64,000 nt of DNA from Cladorhizidae sp. MBARI D1340-BT2 (lineage: Eukaryota; Porifera; Demospongiae; Poecilosclerida; Cladorhizidae). Made by a program: the position numbers and the translations under genes. Every line of letters begins with the position of its first letter. The first letter of the stretch is position 1. The notes beneath the pieces were generated by a model. That model was not told where the DNA came from. It made no database searches and was given only the letters and a program-made list of their open reading frames with translations. Of this stretch, positions 28,201-35,059 are shown piece after piece. Location: NCBI GenBank assembly GCA_028752905.1, contig JAQNBH010000010.1:23348070-23412069 (forward strand). Direction: 5' to 3'.

Positions 28201-30540
28201 ACAAAAGTTTCAGGCTAATTTAATATTTATTCCTTGTAAGTGAATGTTAATATTTTTGGCAATACTCTACTTTCTCTCTCTCTCCCTATAATTCTAATTA
28301 AGGATCAGATTATTTTAAACACATTTCCTTTTTCTCTCTTTCCCCATACACATCTTCCATCTTACCTCCATTTTCCCTCCTCTTTTCGTCCTTTTTCCTC
28401 CTCCACCATTACCAACATATTTTCGAAACCTTCCCTCCTCTCATTCATTTCACCTTTAAATCTCTTCTTCCCCTCCCCCACTCTAAAATTTCAACCCTTC
28501 GTCTACTATTTACCAGATTGTGGGGAAGGACAAGTTTGCTCTGGAGACCATCAGCTATCTGGGAGTTACCTTCTCTGTGTTATGCATGATTGCTACAATT
28601 TGTATCCTCACCTTCCTCAAGTGAGTAAACTCTCAATCTGCAGACACATATCCACCCAAGAACCAAGATTGTAGGTAGAGTATGGGTAACTCATTCGATG
28701 TGAAACCATTGGCTTGAATGGCTGTGATTTTATTAGGCTATGACTTGGTCAGAACTTTATTAGCCAGCCCTTATGCTAGACAACCCACATGGCTAATAGA
28801 GAGAAGGAAAAAAATCAAGAGTAAATCAGTAGATGAGGGTATACCACATAGTTATGGTGCATGGGCATGGATTGATATAATATCATTATAAAAGTTGTAT
28901 ACCAACCACTGTAAACAAATCTTCACACTCTAAGTTTTATTTTAATTTCTTTTTTACAGGTAAGCATGGGGGAAATGGGGGGAGAATAGGAAAAGGGTAA
29001 AGATTGGTGCTGGGTGTGGTACTAGGGCAATAGCTAGGTTTGTTTCAAAGCTTGCTTAAGTGGGTATGGCTTAGAATATTTGAATGTATGGTATCGTAAT
29101 GAACAGAAGTTTATGTCAGTAGTTTAATAGTGGTAGAAAAAAGAAAATTGGAAAAATTCATGCCCTTTTTTGCAAAGCCATTTTTAGCCAATTTAACAAA
29201 TTTATCTCTTTGCAGGGCACTGTGGGACATGCGCACATTTATCCATGTCAACCTGTGCATCTGCCTCATTATATCTCAAGTTACCTTCGTTACAGCTGTC
29301 GATAAAACTGCCATAGAGGTAATTATTAAACATAACAAGGGCTTCAACCCTCTATGAGTGTTAGCCTTTATATCAAAATGTATGTTTTAAGCAGTTTTTA
29401 CATCATTTAAAATCAGCTATAGTAATATGCCTCCAATGCCAATAGTGACCAATAGTCTGCTTTGTTTATTCAGTATTTTGGGGGTTTTCTTGGTTGTTTA
29501 CACAATATATGTTCTGAAAATATGCCAAACATTTTTTATTGCACGTAGGAATTGTGTCAAGCAATTGCCATAATGCTTCATTACTTCTGGCTCACCACCT
29601 TCATGTGGATGTTGATGGAGGGTGTGGTCTTATACATAGTTCTAGTACGTGTGTTTATCAAGCACCAGTATCGCTACATAATGGGCTTCACCATGGCGAG
29701 CTATGGGTTACCTGCCCTCTACGTCTTCTGCGTGGCAACACCGTTAGGTCTCACAATCAAGGATAACCAGGGACGTCCTCAATATGGAAGCTCCAATGTG
29801 TCTGATGCGTAAGTTGCAACTACCTTGAGATTACTATTTGTATATATGTAACAGTGTTGTGTGTATGTTGTAAGATCTAAGCATTTTGACATGGAGAAGA
29901 AATGGTACAAGAAACTGTTTGTCAATACAGTTAATTAAAATACTATAGCGGACCTTCACCAAGCAAAAAAGGAAATTAGTTCAAAGGTTTTTCAAAGACA
30001 GGTCTGAATATTGATGAAAGTTAGAGCACCAAGCGCACCAACAGATTACTTGTAATGTTGAAAATCTGAACGTTCTAGTTATTTGTTTATTAATCCTATT
30101 TGCCTATTATATTAAACTTCTCAATAATCAATTTCAAATTTACTCTCTCGACATTCTAAAGCCTAACATGAGCTCCGTTGATTAGATGCTTTAGCCTTCA
30201 TCTGGACATTAAGATTCATGTGAGCCTGCTATATACTGGAAGTTAGCTATTCATAATAATAATAATAATATAATAATATAACAACAACAACAACAACAAC
30301 AACAAAAATAATAACAACAACAATAATAATAATACGATATAAAAAATAACAATAATCAATAACATCAATAATAATAATAACAATAACAACAATAACAACA
30401 ATAACAACAATAACAACAATAACAGCAATAACAACAACAGCAGCAACAGCAACAACAACAGCAACAGCAACAACAACAACAACAACAACAATAACAGCAA
30501 CAACAACAGCAACAGCAACAGCAGCAGCAGCAGCAGCAGC

Positions 30541-30574
<34 letters not shown>

Positions 30575-33500
30575 GGCTTTCCTGTCATCTGCTTCAGGTT
30601 CCCTCGATCTAGTTCATCAAATATTGCCCTGTAGATTTGAGAGCTGTAGTTATCCTGCCTTTGAGTTGGGTATGGAGGTTTGGAGCAAAGACATAAATGT
30701 TCCTACTCCCTCAGATGAGTCCTCCTTTTCCCAAAAGTGTCGGGACACTCCGCAATATGAAGGCCTGCTAGACAAGCTTGTGGAAGGAGCACATGATGAT
30801 ACTGCACATGCTCGTGTCAGAGCGGCTACCAAGACTAGGCAGATGCCTGGCTCCATGCCCACCTTATATTTGCAGTCGGTTTGAGGATGGATGACAATTT
30901 GGTTCGTTGCCACAGGTCTTCGTCTTGGTGTACCTCTTGGTAGTCCTCGCCAGTGTCTTCAGTGTGGAGATCCAGTTGACCAGCACGGTACTCATGGGCT
31001 TAGTTACAGAAAGAGTCAGGGCCGCCACTCTCGACATGCTGCTATCAATCAAGTCATCCAAAGATCGCCAAAATCCACACCCACCTGGAACCAGTAGGCT
31101 TGGATCGTGATGATGGCAAATCTCCTGACGGTGTCACAGTTGTACGGAGGAATGGGAAGGTTCTGGTTTGGGATGACACATGTTCAGACATGTTTGCTCC
31201 CTCTTATGTGGATTTGCGGTTTGGAGATCTGGAATGGTTGCCAACAGAGCCGGATTCCTGAAGAAACAGAAGCACAGGTCAATCAGAGACACTCAGTATT
31301 TCATTCCTCTGGGCTTTGAGATTACGGGAGTATTTAGTGATGAGGCCATGTCCTTTATTAAGGAGTTAGGCAGGAGGAGACTAGGGAGGATAAGGCCCAT
31401 TTCTACTTGCTCCAATGTTTGTCGGTATGAATATAGTGTGGAAATGCTGCTGCTGTGCTGGGAACATCTTGCGTGCAGGAACTCAGACTACTTTTTAATT
31501 ATTATTGTTGTTGTTGTTGTTATTGTTGTTGTTGTTATTGTTATTATTATTTATTTATTAAATATATAATAATAATAATAGTAAATTAAAAATGACAAAT
31601 AAAAAATTAAAAAATTACAATTTTTTTTTAATTATTAAAACTAAAATAAACAAATAAATATATAAATAATAAAAAATAATAATAATAATAATAATAATAA
31701 TTAATTAATTAATTAAACTAAAGAAACAAACAAACAACCAAAAAACAACACACACAAAAATAAGGAAAGAAATATATTATAAAATAATAAAATATATAAT
31801 TACAATAATAAACAAATAAATAATATTAAATGTTATAATAAATAAATAAAATTAAAAATAAATAAAGTAAGTAAATGATGACTTCACGTTCCAACTCTTG
31901 AAAGTGGCTCCCCGACCACCAGGCAAGTCAATTCCACAGTCTTGATTGAACTGCTCATACTTTGATGCTCGGCTGATCCTTCAATAGCAATTCCCTCTGT
32001 CTTCTGGACTGGTTCAAGATGGTGGCAACCTCTCACAAATAGTATGTCCATTATCCCATGCATGTTCAGCAATTGCAGACTTCACCTTAGCACACTTTTA
32101 CAGGCATCTTGATGTTCTTTATCTGGATCCTGTGGAAGTAATTTTTCGAATGTCGACGAAAGATGACAGCTTGCATGAGAGGATTACACTAGGTGCTGAC
32201 AGGATTTCTAAACTGTTGGAGTTGTGCCTAAAATCCACCAACTTCACATGTCAAGAAAAATACGACAAGCAGAAACAGATTGCAGTAATGGGCTCTCCAG
32301 TATCTGCAGTGGTAACCAATTTTACATGGAATTCTTTGAGGAATTGGAACTCAAAACTACCATGCTGAAGCCAAGGATTTGGAAGAGATATCTGGATGAT
32401 ACCTTCTGCATTGTGTAGAAGTGAAGTGAGCAGGAGTTGTTAGACCATCTGAAAAACATCGGCCATATATAAAATTTACCATGGAGCTTGAAATGGACAG
32501 ACTGTTGCCCTTTCTGGATTAACCACCTACAAGGGAAGGAAGAAACTGTAACAGTTTGCAGAAAACGCATGCACACAACTCGTGCCTTAATTATAGATCA
32601 CATCATCCTATTGACGTCAGAAGAGGAGAGGTGAAGAGCTAGTATGATAGAGAATAGTAACGACCTTTGGAAGAAAGAACATCAATTCAATAGGGCCTTT
32701 ATAGAGAATGGTTATCTGCAAGCAACCTATTGTTCTGTGGATGTAATATAAATGCAGATAGGAAAATAGGCAATCTGGTCTATCCTATGGTAGTGAATGC
32801 TCATGTAGCAGGGATTAGTGAAGACAACAGAATGGTCTACAGGAAGTTCAACATCAAAGTCTTTTTCAGATCGGGAAGAACCCTGAGGACTCATCTGAGC
32901 ACAACAAAGGATGTTTTACCAGATAATATGCATGCATGTGCTGTGTCCTGCATACCTTCTAGCTTGTGGAAGTACTACATAGGGAAAGACCATCAGAAAA
33001 CTGGAGAACAGAGTGAAATAACTCCCGAGGACTGAATTTGAAGCAATAACCATCATAATTATTCTTAGTTTATTTTTTTATATATACCAACAGCAAGGCA
33101 AGTCAATTCTACATTTTCGATTGAAACGCTAATACTTTAGTGCAAGGCTGATGTCCGATGCCTCCTTCACTAGCAGTTCATTCTGTCCATTATCTAAAGC
33201 ATGCTCGGTAACTGCACACTTCACTTTAGCACACTTTCTAGAGGTATCTTGATGTTCTTTTTCTCTGGAGGCCTTGGAAATAATTTTTGGAATGTTGACA
33301 AAAAACAAGAGCTTGTGGGAGGACTACACTAGGTGCTGACAAGATTTCTGAACTGTTGGAGTTGTGTCTAAAATCCACTTACTTCAGGTGTCAAGAAAAA
33401 TACTATGAACATAGCACAATTGTTGATGATGTAGTCCTAAACATTTTATATGCATGAAAAATATTATTGTTTGGAGGGCCGCCATGAAATTTAACAGGTA

Positions 33501-35059
33501 ATTTTCCTTGGGAAATTATTTCCCTGTTTGGTATATAGCTGACACTTGATTTGCTAGCTATCAACTTTATTGTATAAAATTATTGTAGTACATGTACTGT
33601 CTTATGAATTTTTTGTTGTTGATATACCATTGTTGTTTATGTTAACAGATGCTGGCTTCATTACGGCAAACATTTCAACTGGGCCTTCATAACTCCTGTC
33701 ATTGTCATTATTGTCGTATGTTAATAGAGTATCATTATAGAGACTATGAATAGAAACACCCTATTTTTGCTCTAATGGGGTATAAATCCCTCTTTCAATA
33801 GTATTTGACCTTGAGGAGAGTTTACTTATTTAATTAATGAAATAGCATTCGCTCTATAACAGTGTTTGCAGCATGCATTCACACACTATGCATGTATACA
33901 TATAATTGGCTAGCATTCCAAGTATGTTGATCCAAGTGGGCATTTAAGATTGCGATATTCTGGTAGTCTGTCCTTGGACTAGAGATATTACAACAAAGCA
34001 ACCACTAACTCAAATTCTCTAGCTCTTGAGATCTTGCTATGAACTTGCAATGTGACTCATAATAATATTTTATTCTTCATTGTAAGAAATATTTCAAAGT
34101 TTTTAATTTCGTAAATGAATAACATAAAGAAAAATTAACCTACGGTAGAATTATCAAGCAAGTAAACTATATTGGTTGACTTAACTAAAAAAAGGAAATA
34201 GAAATTTACCCATGTAGACCAAACAAAACTTTAACGTACAAAAAAACATGTAGCTATACTAAATATACAACCTTTTTCTAATTGGTTAAGCTAGTTTGAA
34301 GTAGATTAACAATAGCTTAATGTGGACATACATTAGATCAACATAAACCCTGTTGAGAAAGGTTGAAATAGTTCGAATATGATACCATTGGAAGACACCT
34401 GGACTAACATCACACTGAGTTGAGGCAGGTTGAAGTAGATTGACCATAGTTCTATATGAAATTCAATGGCACTCCATTGAAGCAGATTGAAGTAGGTTAA
34501 CAATTGCTTCATGGAGATATACATGGGCCAATATCTCACTTGGTTGAGGCAGATTGAAGTAGGTTTGACAATTATACTCTATGGGAAAAGATGGAATTTT
34601 GTGCAATGCCCTGGTGTGTTATAAGTAAGATTATCTAGGAGAGTCTGTCGTATCCTATAGAGTTGACAATGGAATTATTTTATGTTATTTATCTTGTTTT
34701 GGTGTTTTCTTCATTTTGTTGTTGTTGTTTTTGTTTTTGTTGTTGTTGATTTGTTGCATTTGCATGTCCCTTGTTGCAGGCTAATATTGGATTCGTCATC
34801 ATGGCTATTTGCATCATGCAGAAGCACAAAAAAAGAGTTAAAGGAAAGTCCATGTTGAAAAATGCTAGGTAAACAACAATAACAACAAATACAACCACGT
34901 TTTGTAACTAATAAAAATTCTATTTATCCTAGTGATTGGCTGAAGACAATCATATCTCTTGTGGTTGTCATGGGGATAACATGGATAACAGGAGTCTTGG
35001 TGTTTCATAAAGCCCTAACTTTCGTGGCCTACATCTTTGCCATTACAACAGCCTTACAG
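952..35059 (+). CDS. Adhesion G protein-coupled receptor gene, partial, multi-exon (span; exons listed separately)
   Basis: This entry gives the span of a receptor gene built from fourteen exons between 18220 and 35059, probably preceded by four Thr-rich repeat exons between 952 and 16339. The fourteen exons total 1481 nt, and every junction is in phase with GT and AG at the intron ends. In order the product has a GAIN-like region, a GPS ending CNHLTHF with the cleavage site between L and T, then hydrophobic helices TM1 to most of TM7. The aGPCR family is recognised by the GPS, the TM3 stretch [11 protein letters not shown], and the CWL motif before TM5. Such receptors are cleaved at the GPS and signal from the plasma membrane through a tethered agonist, here TNFAILL-like text reading [11 protein letters not shown]. 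The 5' end is left of the window, and the rest of TM7 plus the tail were not found. The ligand and coupling cannot be inferred. Confidence 0.85.
1755..1975. repeat. Minisatellite with GAGGCAAGCCTATAACTAGC core, unit 1
   Basis: The core GGCAAGCCTATAACTAGCATG followed by a GCAGATGAGATAGCAG-type spacer is repeated four to five times with period variation. The same minisatellite occurs in every array unit at the same place, with different copy numbers. Confidence 0.75.
2148..2205. other. Subterminal inverted repeat of the hAT element
   Basis: GTTTGGGGGGGAAGCTTG is followed after about ten bases by an inverted copy that reads CAAGCTTCCCTCACCCCCAAAC. The motif also recurs twice at 4780-4835 near the other end of the element, where it adjoins a run of C residues. 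It probably represents subterminal repeats. Confidence 0.6.
2326..4345 (-). pseudogene. hAT transposase pseudogene (TTF-type zinc finger plus RNase H-like and dimerisation regions)
   Basis: Reading down the minus strand, the N-terminal part near 4345-4130 resembles a TTF-type zinc finger (WIEYDPKSK, later [20 protein letters not shown]), with a frameshift between its halves. Next come the transposase core ([44 protein letters not shown]) and finally the hAT dimerisation segment near 2480-2520 ([16 protein letters not shown]). There is an in-frame TAG at about 3383-3385 and a one-base frameshift near 2940. The family cuts and pastes hAT elements through an RNase H-like catalytic core. This copy cannot make a full-length protein, so it is inactive, though still rather well preserved. 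Confidence 0.8.
4955..5210 (+). pseudogene. Degenerate copy of the acidic Gly-rich ORF, unit 1
   Basis: This stretch is collinear with the intact ORF of unit 2 (8170-8427), sharing GGAAGTGGAGACAGTATGAC and AATGGAAGTTATTGTGGTAT, but it has lost part of the middle and its frame is broken. It ends with the same TGAAGTACACCC text. It is either a dead copy or evidence that the sequence never coded. Confidence 0.35.
6055..6208. repeat. CA/ACAG-rich simple repeat, unit 2
   Basis: This tract is equivalent to the one in unit 1, with ACACAC runs followed by GACAGAGAGACACACATGC and three GACA repeats. Confidence 0.85.
6435..6728 (+). CDS. Thr-rich repeat exon, copy 2 (probable aGPCR stalk)
   Basis: This exon is again exactly 294 bp, with a CTCCTACAG acceptor and a GTACGT donor, and is phase 1-1. 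The Thr-rich frame is open throughout. Between this copy and copy 4 I counted about seven synonymous and twelve replacement changes in the Thr-rich frame, against one or two synonymous changes in the His/Asn-rich frame. That is modest support for the Thr-rich frame as the coding one. The join to a preceding copy makes a GTG codon (Val). Confidence 0.6.
7660..7895. repeat. Minisatellite, unit 2
   Basis: The same core as in unit 1 appears in four to five imperfect copies, including GGCAAGCTTATCACTAGCATG and GGCAAGTCTACAACTAGCATG. Confidence 0.7.
8170..8427 (+). CDS. Hypothetical acidic, Gly/Ser-rich 85-residue protein
   Basis: This ORF starts at ATGGCAGAGGAG and encodes 85 residues. The first third is acidic and hydrophilic ([10 protein letters not shown]). 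[11 protein letters not shown] stretch follows, then a Gly/Ser/Met-rich part ([17 protein letters not shown]) and a short Cys pair in [11 protein letters not shown]. No signal peptide, membrane segment or known domain was recognised. It is the only intact copy among four homologous stretches in the array (others near 4955, 11570 and 14540). Its stop codon ends one base before the TTAA target site of the adjoining MITE. It may be a real exon of the array gene, or chance survival of an open frame. Confidence 0.3.
   Translation: MAEECLQMKVSMETDEAVVKVINCTTSDSHCYRSGSDEKDEDGAAFIGSGGSMTAPGTMGGDGMDNGSYCGIGCENSPEVHPFKS
8432..9096. mobile_element. Non-autonomous TTAA-targeting MITE (piggyBac-type), 665 bp
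   Basis: The element begins GGGGGGAATAATGT and ends with the inverted ACATTATTCCCCCC, giving a 14-bp terminal inverted repeat. It is flanked on both sides by TTAA (8428-8431 and 9097-9100). The paralogous place in unit 4 reads CCTGATTAATCTGAAGG with a single TTAA, which is the empty site. TTAA duplication is the hallmark of piggyBac-superfamily transposition. No ORF of note lies inside, so it must have been mobilised by a transposase encoded elsewhere. Confidence 0.85.
9918..10120. repeat. CA/ACAG-rich simple repeat, unit 3
   Basis: This is the longest of the five equivalent tracts, with six consecutive GACA motifs near 10015-10036. The length differences between units are typical of slippage. 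Confidence 0.85.
11045..11295. repeat. Minisatellite, unit 3
   Basis: This region has four to five imperfect copies of the GGCAAGCCTA-ACTAGCATG core separated by GCAGATGAGA spacers. Confidence 0.7.
11570..11800 (+). pseudogene. Degenerate copy of the acidic Gly-rich ORF, unit 3
   Basis: This stretch is collinear with 8170-8427 through GGAAGTGGAGGCAGTATGAC and GGTATAGGATGTGAG, but it has early stops and a large internal deletion. Confidence 0.35.
12630..12780. repeat. CA/ACAG-rich simple repeat, unit 4
   Basis: This tract is equivalent to the ones in the other units, with ACACAC runs and three GACA motifs. Confidence 0.85.
13021..13314 (+). CDS. Thr-rich repeat exon, copy 4 (probable aGPCR stalk)
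   Basis: This exon is 294 bp, preceded by the pyrimidine-rich CACCTCCTACAG acceptor and followed by GTATGT. It has the same length and phase as the other copies and is open in the Thr-rich frame. It belongs to unit 4; the equivalent exon of unit 3 is deleted, so this is the third surviving copy. No recognised domain was seen; the composition resembles mucin-like stalks found in aGPCR ectodomains. Confidence 0.6.
14540..14809 (+). pseudogene. Degenerate copy of the acidic Gly-rich ORF, unit 4
   Basis: This stretch is collinear with 8170-8427 over its whole length, including the ending GTGCATCCTTTCAAATCCTGA, but it lacks the start codon and has a TAG in the DEKDED-equivalent region. The second half (GSGGSMTAP onward) remains open to the shared stop. 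Confidence 0.4.
15655..15808. repeat. CA/ACAG-rich simple repeat, unit 5
   Basis: This tract is equivalent to the ones in the other units. It lies about 240 bp upstream of the last Thr-rich exon. Confidence 0.85.
16046..16339 (+). CDS. Thr-rich repeat exon, copy 5 (probable aGPCR stalk, last before GAIN)
   Basis: This is the copy nearest the receptor core. It is 294 bp with an AACAG acceptor and a GTATGT donor. It ends with a single G, which joins to the AA at the start of exon 18220-18317 to give a GAA codon, so the Thr-rich stalk can run directly into the GAIN-like region. That junction is predicted from phase only. The intron would be about 1.9 kb and would contain the minisatellite. Confidence 0.6.
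17225..17715. repeat. Minisatellite, unit 5, with expanded 51-bp block
   Basis: From about 17461 a 51-bp unit (TAAGAACAGACTTTATCCAC followed by a TCTACATATAGCATGAAG part) is repeated four times with few differences, preceded by older, more diverged copies. Because 51 is a multiple of three, the array reads open on the minus strand as 17-residue repeats; I take that as a consequence of the period, not as evidence for a gene. Confidence 0.8.
18220..18317 (+). CDS. aGPCR exon 1 of the core (start of GAIN-like region)
   Basis: This 98-bp exon follows TGTGTACAG and precedes GTACGT. It encodes an acidic, amphipathic segment ([17 protein letters not shown]). Its incoming phase (two bases of a codon) matches the outgoing phase of the Thr-rich repeat exons, and its end is phase 0, matching exon 2. 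An NGT sequon is present. Helical segments of this kind begin the GAIN subdomain A of aGPCRs; the assignment rests on position and phase more than on motif. Confidence 0.65.
18530..18830. repeat. Degenerate tandem satellite in receptor intron 1
   Basis: Several diverged copies of a roughly 60-70 bp unit contain ACACTGGATTCACATCACAC and GGTTGAAGT-type segments with the phrase CTATGGG. A related array lies at 34325-34590. Confidence 0.6.
20374..20418 (+). CDS. aGPCR exon 2 (GAIN-like region)
   Basis: This is a short exon of 45 bp, exactly 15 codons ([15 protein letters not shown]), after a CTTTCCAG acceptor and before GTGAGG. It is phase 0-0, so it could be skipped without shifting the frame. 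Confidence 0.6.
20974..21076 (+). CDS. aGPCR exon 3 (GAIN-like region)
   Basis: This 103-bp exon follows TTATCTCAG and ends at a GTAAGA donor. It encodes a helical segment including [15 protein letters not shown], with an NSS sequon. Phase in is 0 and phase out is 1, matching exon 4. Confidence 0.65.
22517..22675. repeat. 53-bp tandem repeat, about three copies
   Basis: The unit contains TGAAGCAAAACACCACTGCT and TATACCACTCTCTTCAACAT and is repeated three times with few differences, inside the intron between receptor exons 3 and 4. Confidence 0.75.
23239..23264. repeat. Poly-C homopolymer, 26 bases
   Basis: This is an uninterrupted run of 26 C residues in the intron before receptor exon 4. 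Its length is liable to sequencing or assembly error. Confidence 0.9.
23594..23725 (+). CDS. aGPCR exon 4 (GAIN-like region)
   Basis: This 132-bp exon lies between an ATGTAG acceptor and a GTAAAC donor and is phase 1-1. It encodes [14 protein letters not shown], a Leu-rich part, and [16 protein letters not shown], the kind of alternating beta-strand text found in the GAIN domain. Confidence 0.65.
24024..24099 (+). CDS. aGPCR exon 5 (GAIN-like region)
   Basis: This 76-bp exon after CTTTGTAG and before GTACGT encodes [15 protein letters not shown] followed by an acidic, Asn-rich linker. It contains an NLS sequon. Phase in is 1 and phase out is 2. Confidence 0.65.
24130..24545. repeat. Possible short interspersed repeat in receptor intron 5
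   Basis: This stretch starts with GTTTGTTTGTATGTATGTAT and GGCCTATGCCTGGCC and ends near GATTAGCTAGTATG. The text looks like a dispersed non-coding repeat rather than unique intron. No terminal repeats or target duplication were identified, so the call is tentative. Confidence 0.3.
25089..25203 (+). CDS. aGPCR exon 6 (GAIN subdomain B)
   Basis: This 115-bp exon runs from a TATTAG acceptor to a GTGAGT donor. It encodes [12 protein letters not shown] and then [13 protein letters not shown]. The pattern of a beta strand ending in IEIRH just before the GPS is typical of GAIN subdomain B, where most aGPCRs have a similar V-x-I-x-x-x-H strand. Confidence 0.75.
25288..25331 (+). CDS. aGPCR exon 7 (first half of the GPS motif)
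   Basis: This 44-bp exon encodes [15 protein letters not shown], where CFFLDL corresponds to the CxFWDF part of a GPCR proteolysis site; the usual Trp is replaced by Leu. It follows TTATTCAG and precedes GTAAGT. The exon ends with AA, and exon 8 supplies A to complete a Lys codon. Confidence 0.8.
26708..26825 (+). CDS. aGPCR exon 8 (second half of GPS and tethered agonist)
   Basis: This 118-bp exon after GCCACAG encodes NLWSSRGC, then a linker with NST and NSS sequons, then [16 protein letters not shown]. The spacing of the Trp and four Cys and the HLT triplet match an autoproteolytic GPS. Cleavage is expected between Leu and Thr, leaving the Thr-led strand as tethered agonist. The exon ends phase 0 at GTAAGC. 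Confidence 0.9.
28517..28620 (+). CDS. aGPCR exon 9 (TM1)
   Basis: This 104-bp exon after a long pyrimidine tract and TTACCAG encodes [19 protein letters not shown] and a further hydrophobic run ending TFL. The I-S-Y-x-G start of TM1 is characteristic of family B2 receptors. The donor is GTGAGT and the exon leaves phase 2. Confidence 0.9.
29216..29318 (+). CDS. aGPCR exon 10 (first intracellular loop and TM2)
   Basis: This 103-bp exon after TCTTTGCAG encodes [19 protein letters not shown]. The R-x-x-I-H-x-N-L-x-x-x-L pattern is the conserved start of TM2 in adhesion and secretin receptors. It ends phase 0 at GTAATT. Confidence 0.9.
29549..29808 (+). CDS. aGPCR exon 11 (TM3, TM4, start of second extracellular loop)
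   Basis: This 260-bp exon, the largest of the gene core, encodes the TM3 Cys and signature ([27 protein letters not shown]), a basic loop, TM4 with GLPALYVF, and part of the second extracellular loop. The conserved TM3 Cys is expected to bond with the Cys of the CWL motif in exon 12. It leaves phase 2 at GTAAGT. Confidence 0.92.
30252..30575. repeat. AAC/AAT/AGC trinucleotide microsatellite
   Basis: About 320 bp of almost pure trinucleotide repeats change from AAT to AAC to AGC and back. The minus strand reads as poly-Leu and poly-Val frames, which are artefacts. It adjoins the retroelement fragment at 30590. Confidence 0.9.
30590..31480 (+). pseudogene. 3' end of a non-LTR retroelement ORF (zinc-knuckle plus endonuclease-like C-terminus), degenerate
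   Basis: In three successive frames the plus strand shows a region ending in a zinc-binding signature ([17 protein letters not shown], then [19 protein letters not shown]), then [15 protein letters not shown] followed by [16 protein letters not shown], and finally [15 protein letters not shown] and ELGRR. This order is the C-terminal part of a family of reverse-transcriptase proteins found in many invertebrate genomes. The PDG and VWDxTC pair looks like a PD-(D/E)XK-type nuclease core, which is my interpretation. A stop near 30885 and at least two frame changes show it is dead. It lies in the receptor intron between exons 11 and 12. Confidence 0.7.
31498..31870. repeat. AT-rich simple repeats (TTG/TTA, AAT, AAAT)
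   Basis: A TTG and TTA run is followed by AAT, TTAA and AAATA-type repeats for about 370 bp, lying between the two retroelement fragments. Confidence 0.85.
31905..33035 (+). pseudogene. Penelope-like element (RT and start of GIY-YIG endonuclease), degenerate
   Basis: The plus strand carries several frame-shifted pieces of a Penelope-like reverse transcriptase. They are an RT motif with [13 protein letters not shown], then [16 protein letters not shown] with the catalytic YxDD aspartates still present, then text matching TRALIIDH, and [11 protein letters not shown]. The last open part (32730-33035) has [13 protein letters not shown] and ends in SLWKYYIG, the start of the GIY-YIG nuclease, after which similarity stops. 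Multiple frameshifts make it non-functional. Penelope-like elements copy RNA into DNA at chromosome breaks or nicks. Confidence 0.75.
33090..33420 (+). mobile_element. Second, truncated copy of the Penelope-like element 5' part
   Basis: This stretch repeats 31915-32250 in the same orientation, sharing GGCAAGTCAATTC, TGATGTTCTTT, ACTAGGTGCTGACA and GGAGTTGTG with moderate divergence. It breaks off before the RT catalytic motif. Partial tandem copies are a known habit of Penelope-like elements. Confidence 0.65.
33649..33715 (+). CDS. aGPCR exon 12 (second extracellular loop and TM5 start)
   Basis: This 67-bp exon encodes [22 protein letters not shown] is the conserved second extracellular loop motif of adhesion receptors. 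It is separated from exon 11 by a 3.8-kb intron packed with retroelement debris. The acceptor is GTTAACAG, the donor GTATGT, and the exon ends phase 0. Confidence 0.9.
34325..34590. repeat. Degenerate tandem satellite related to 18530-18830
   Basis: Four or so copies of a roughly 60-bp unit include GGTTGAAGTAGATTGAC-type text and CTATGGGAAA. It lies in the intron before receptor exon 13. Confidence 0.6.
34780..34868 (+). CDS. aGPCR exon 13 (TM5 end and third intracellular loop)
   Basis: This 89-bp exon after CTTGTTGCAG encodes [19 protein letters not shown] and a basic loop. The N-x-x-x-F pattern followed by basic residues is typical of TM5 into the third intracellular loop. It leaves phase 2 at GTAAAC. 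Confidence 0.9.
34933..35059 (+). CDS. aGPCR exon 14 (TM6 and most of TM7)
   Basis: This 127-bp exon encodes [16 protein letters not shown] (TM6) and [15 protein letters not shown], the first part of TM7, where aGPCR genes usually have an intron before the final GxFIFxxxC segment. It ends phase 0 at GTACTG. The expected next exon was not found with confidence downstream. Confidence 0.9.

Noticed and set aside
30243..30588. Long poly-Leu and poly-Val/Ala open frames on the minus strand
   Set aside because: They are the trinucleotide microsatellite read in different frames, with no start context or non-repeat coding part.
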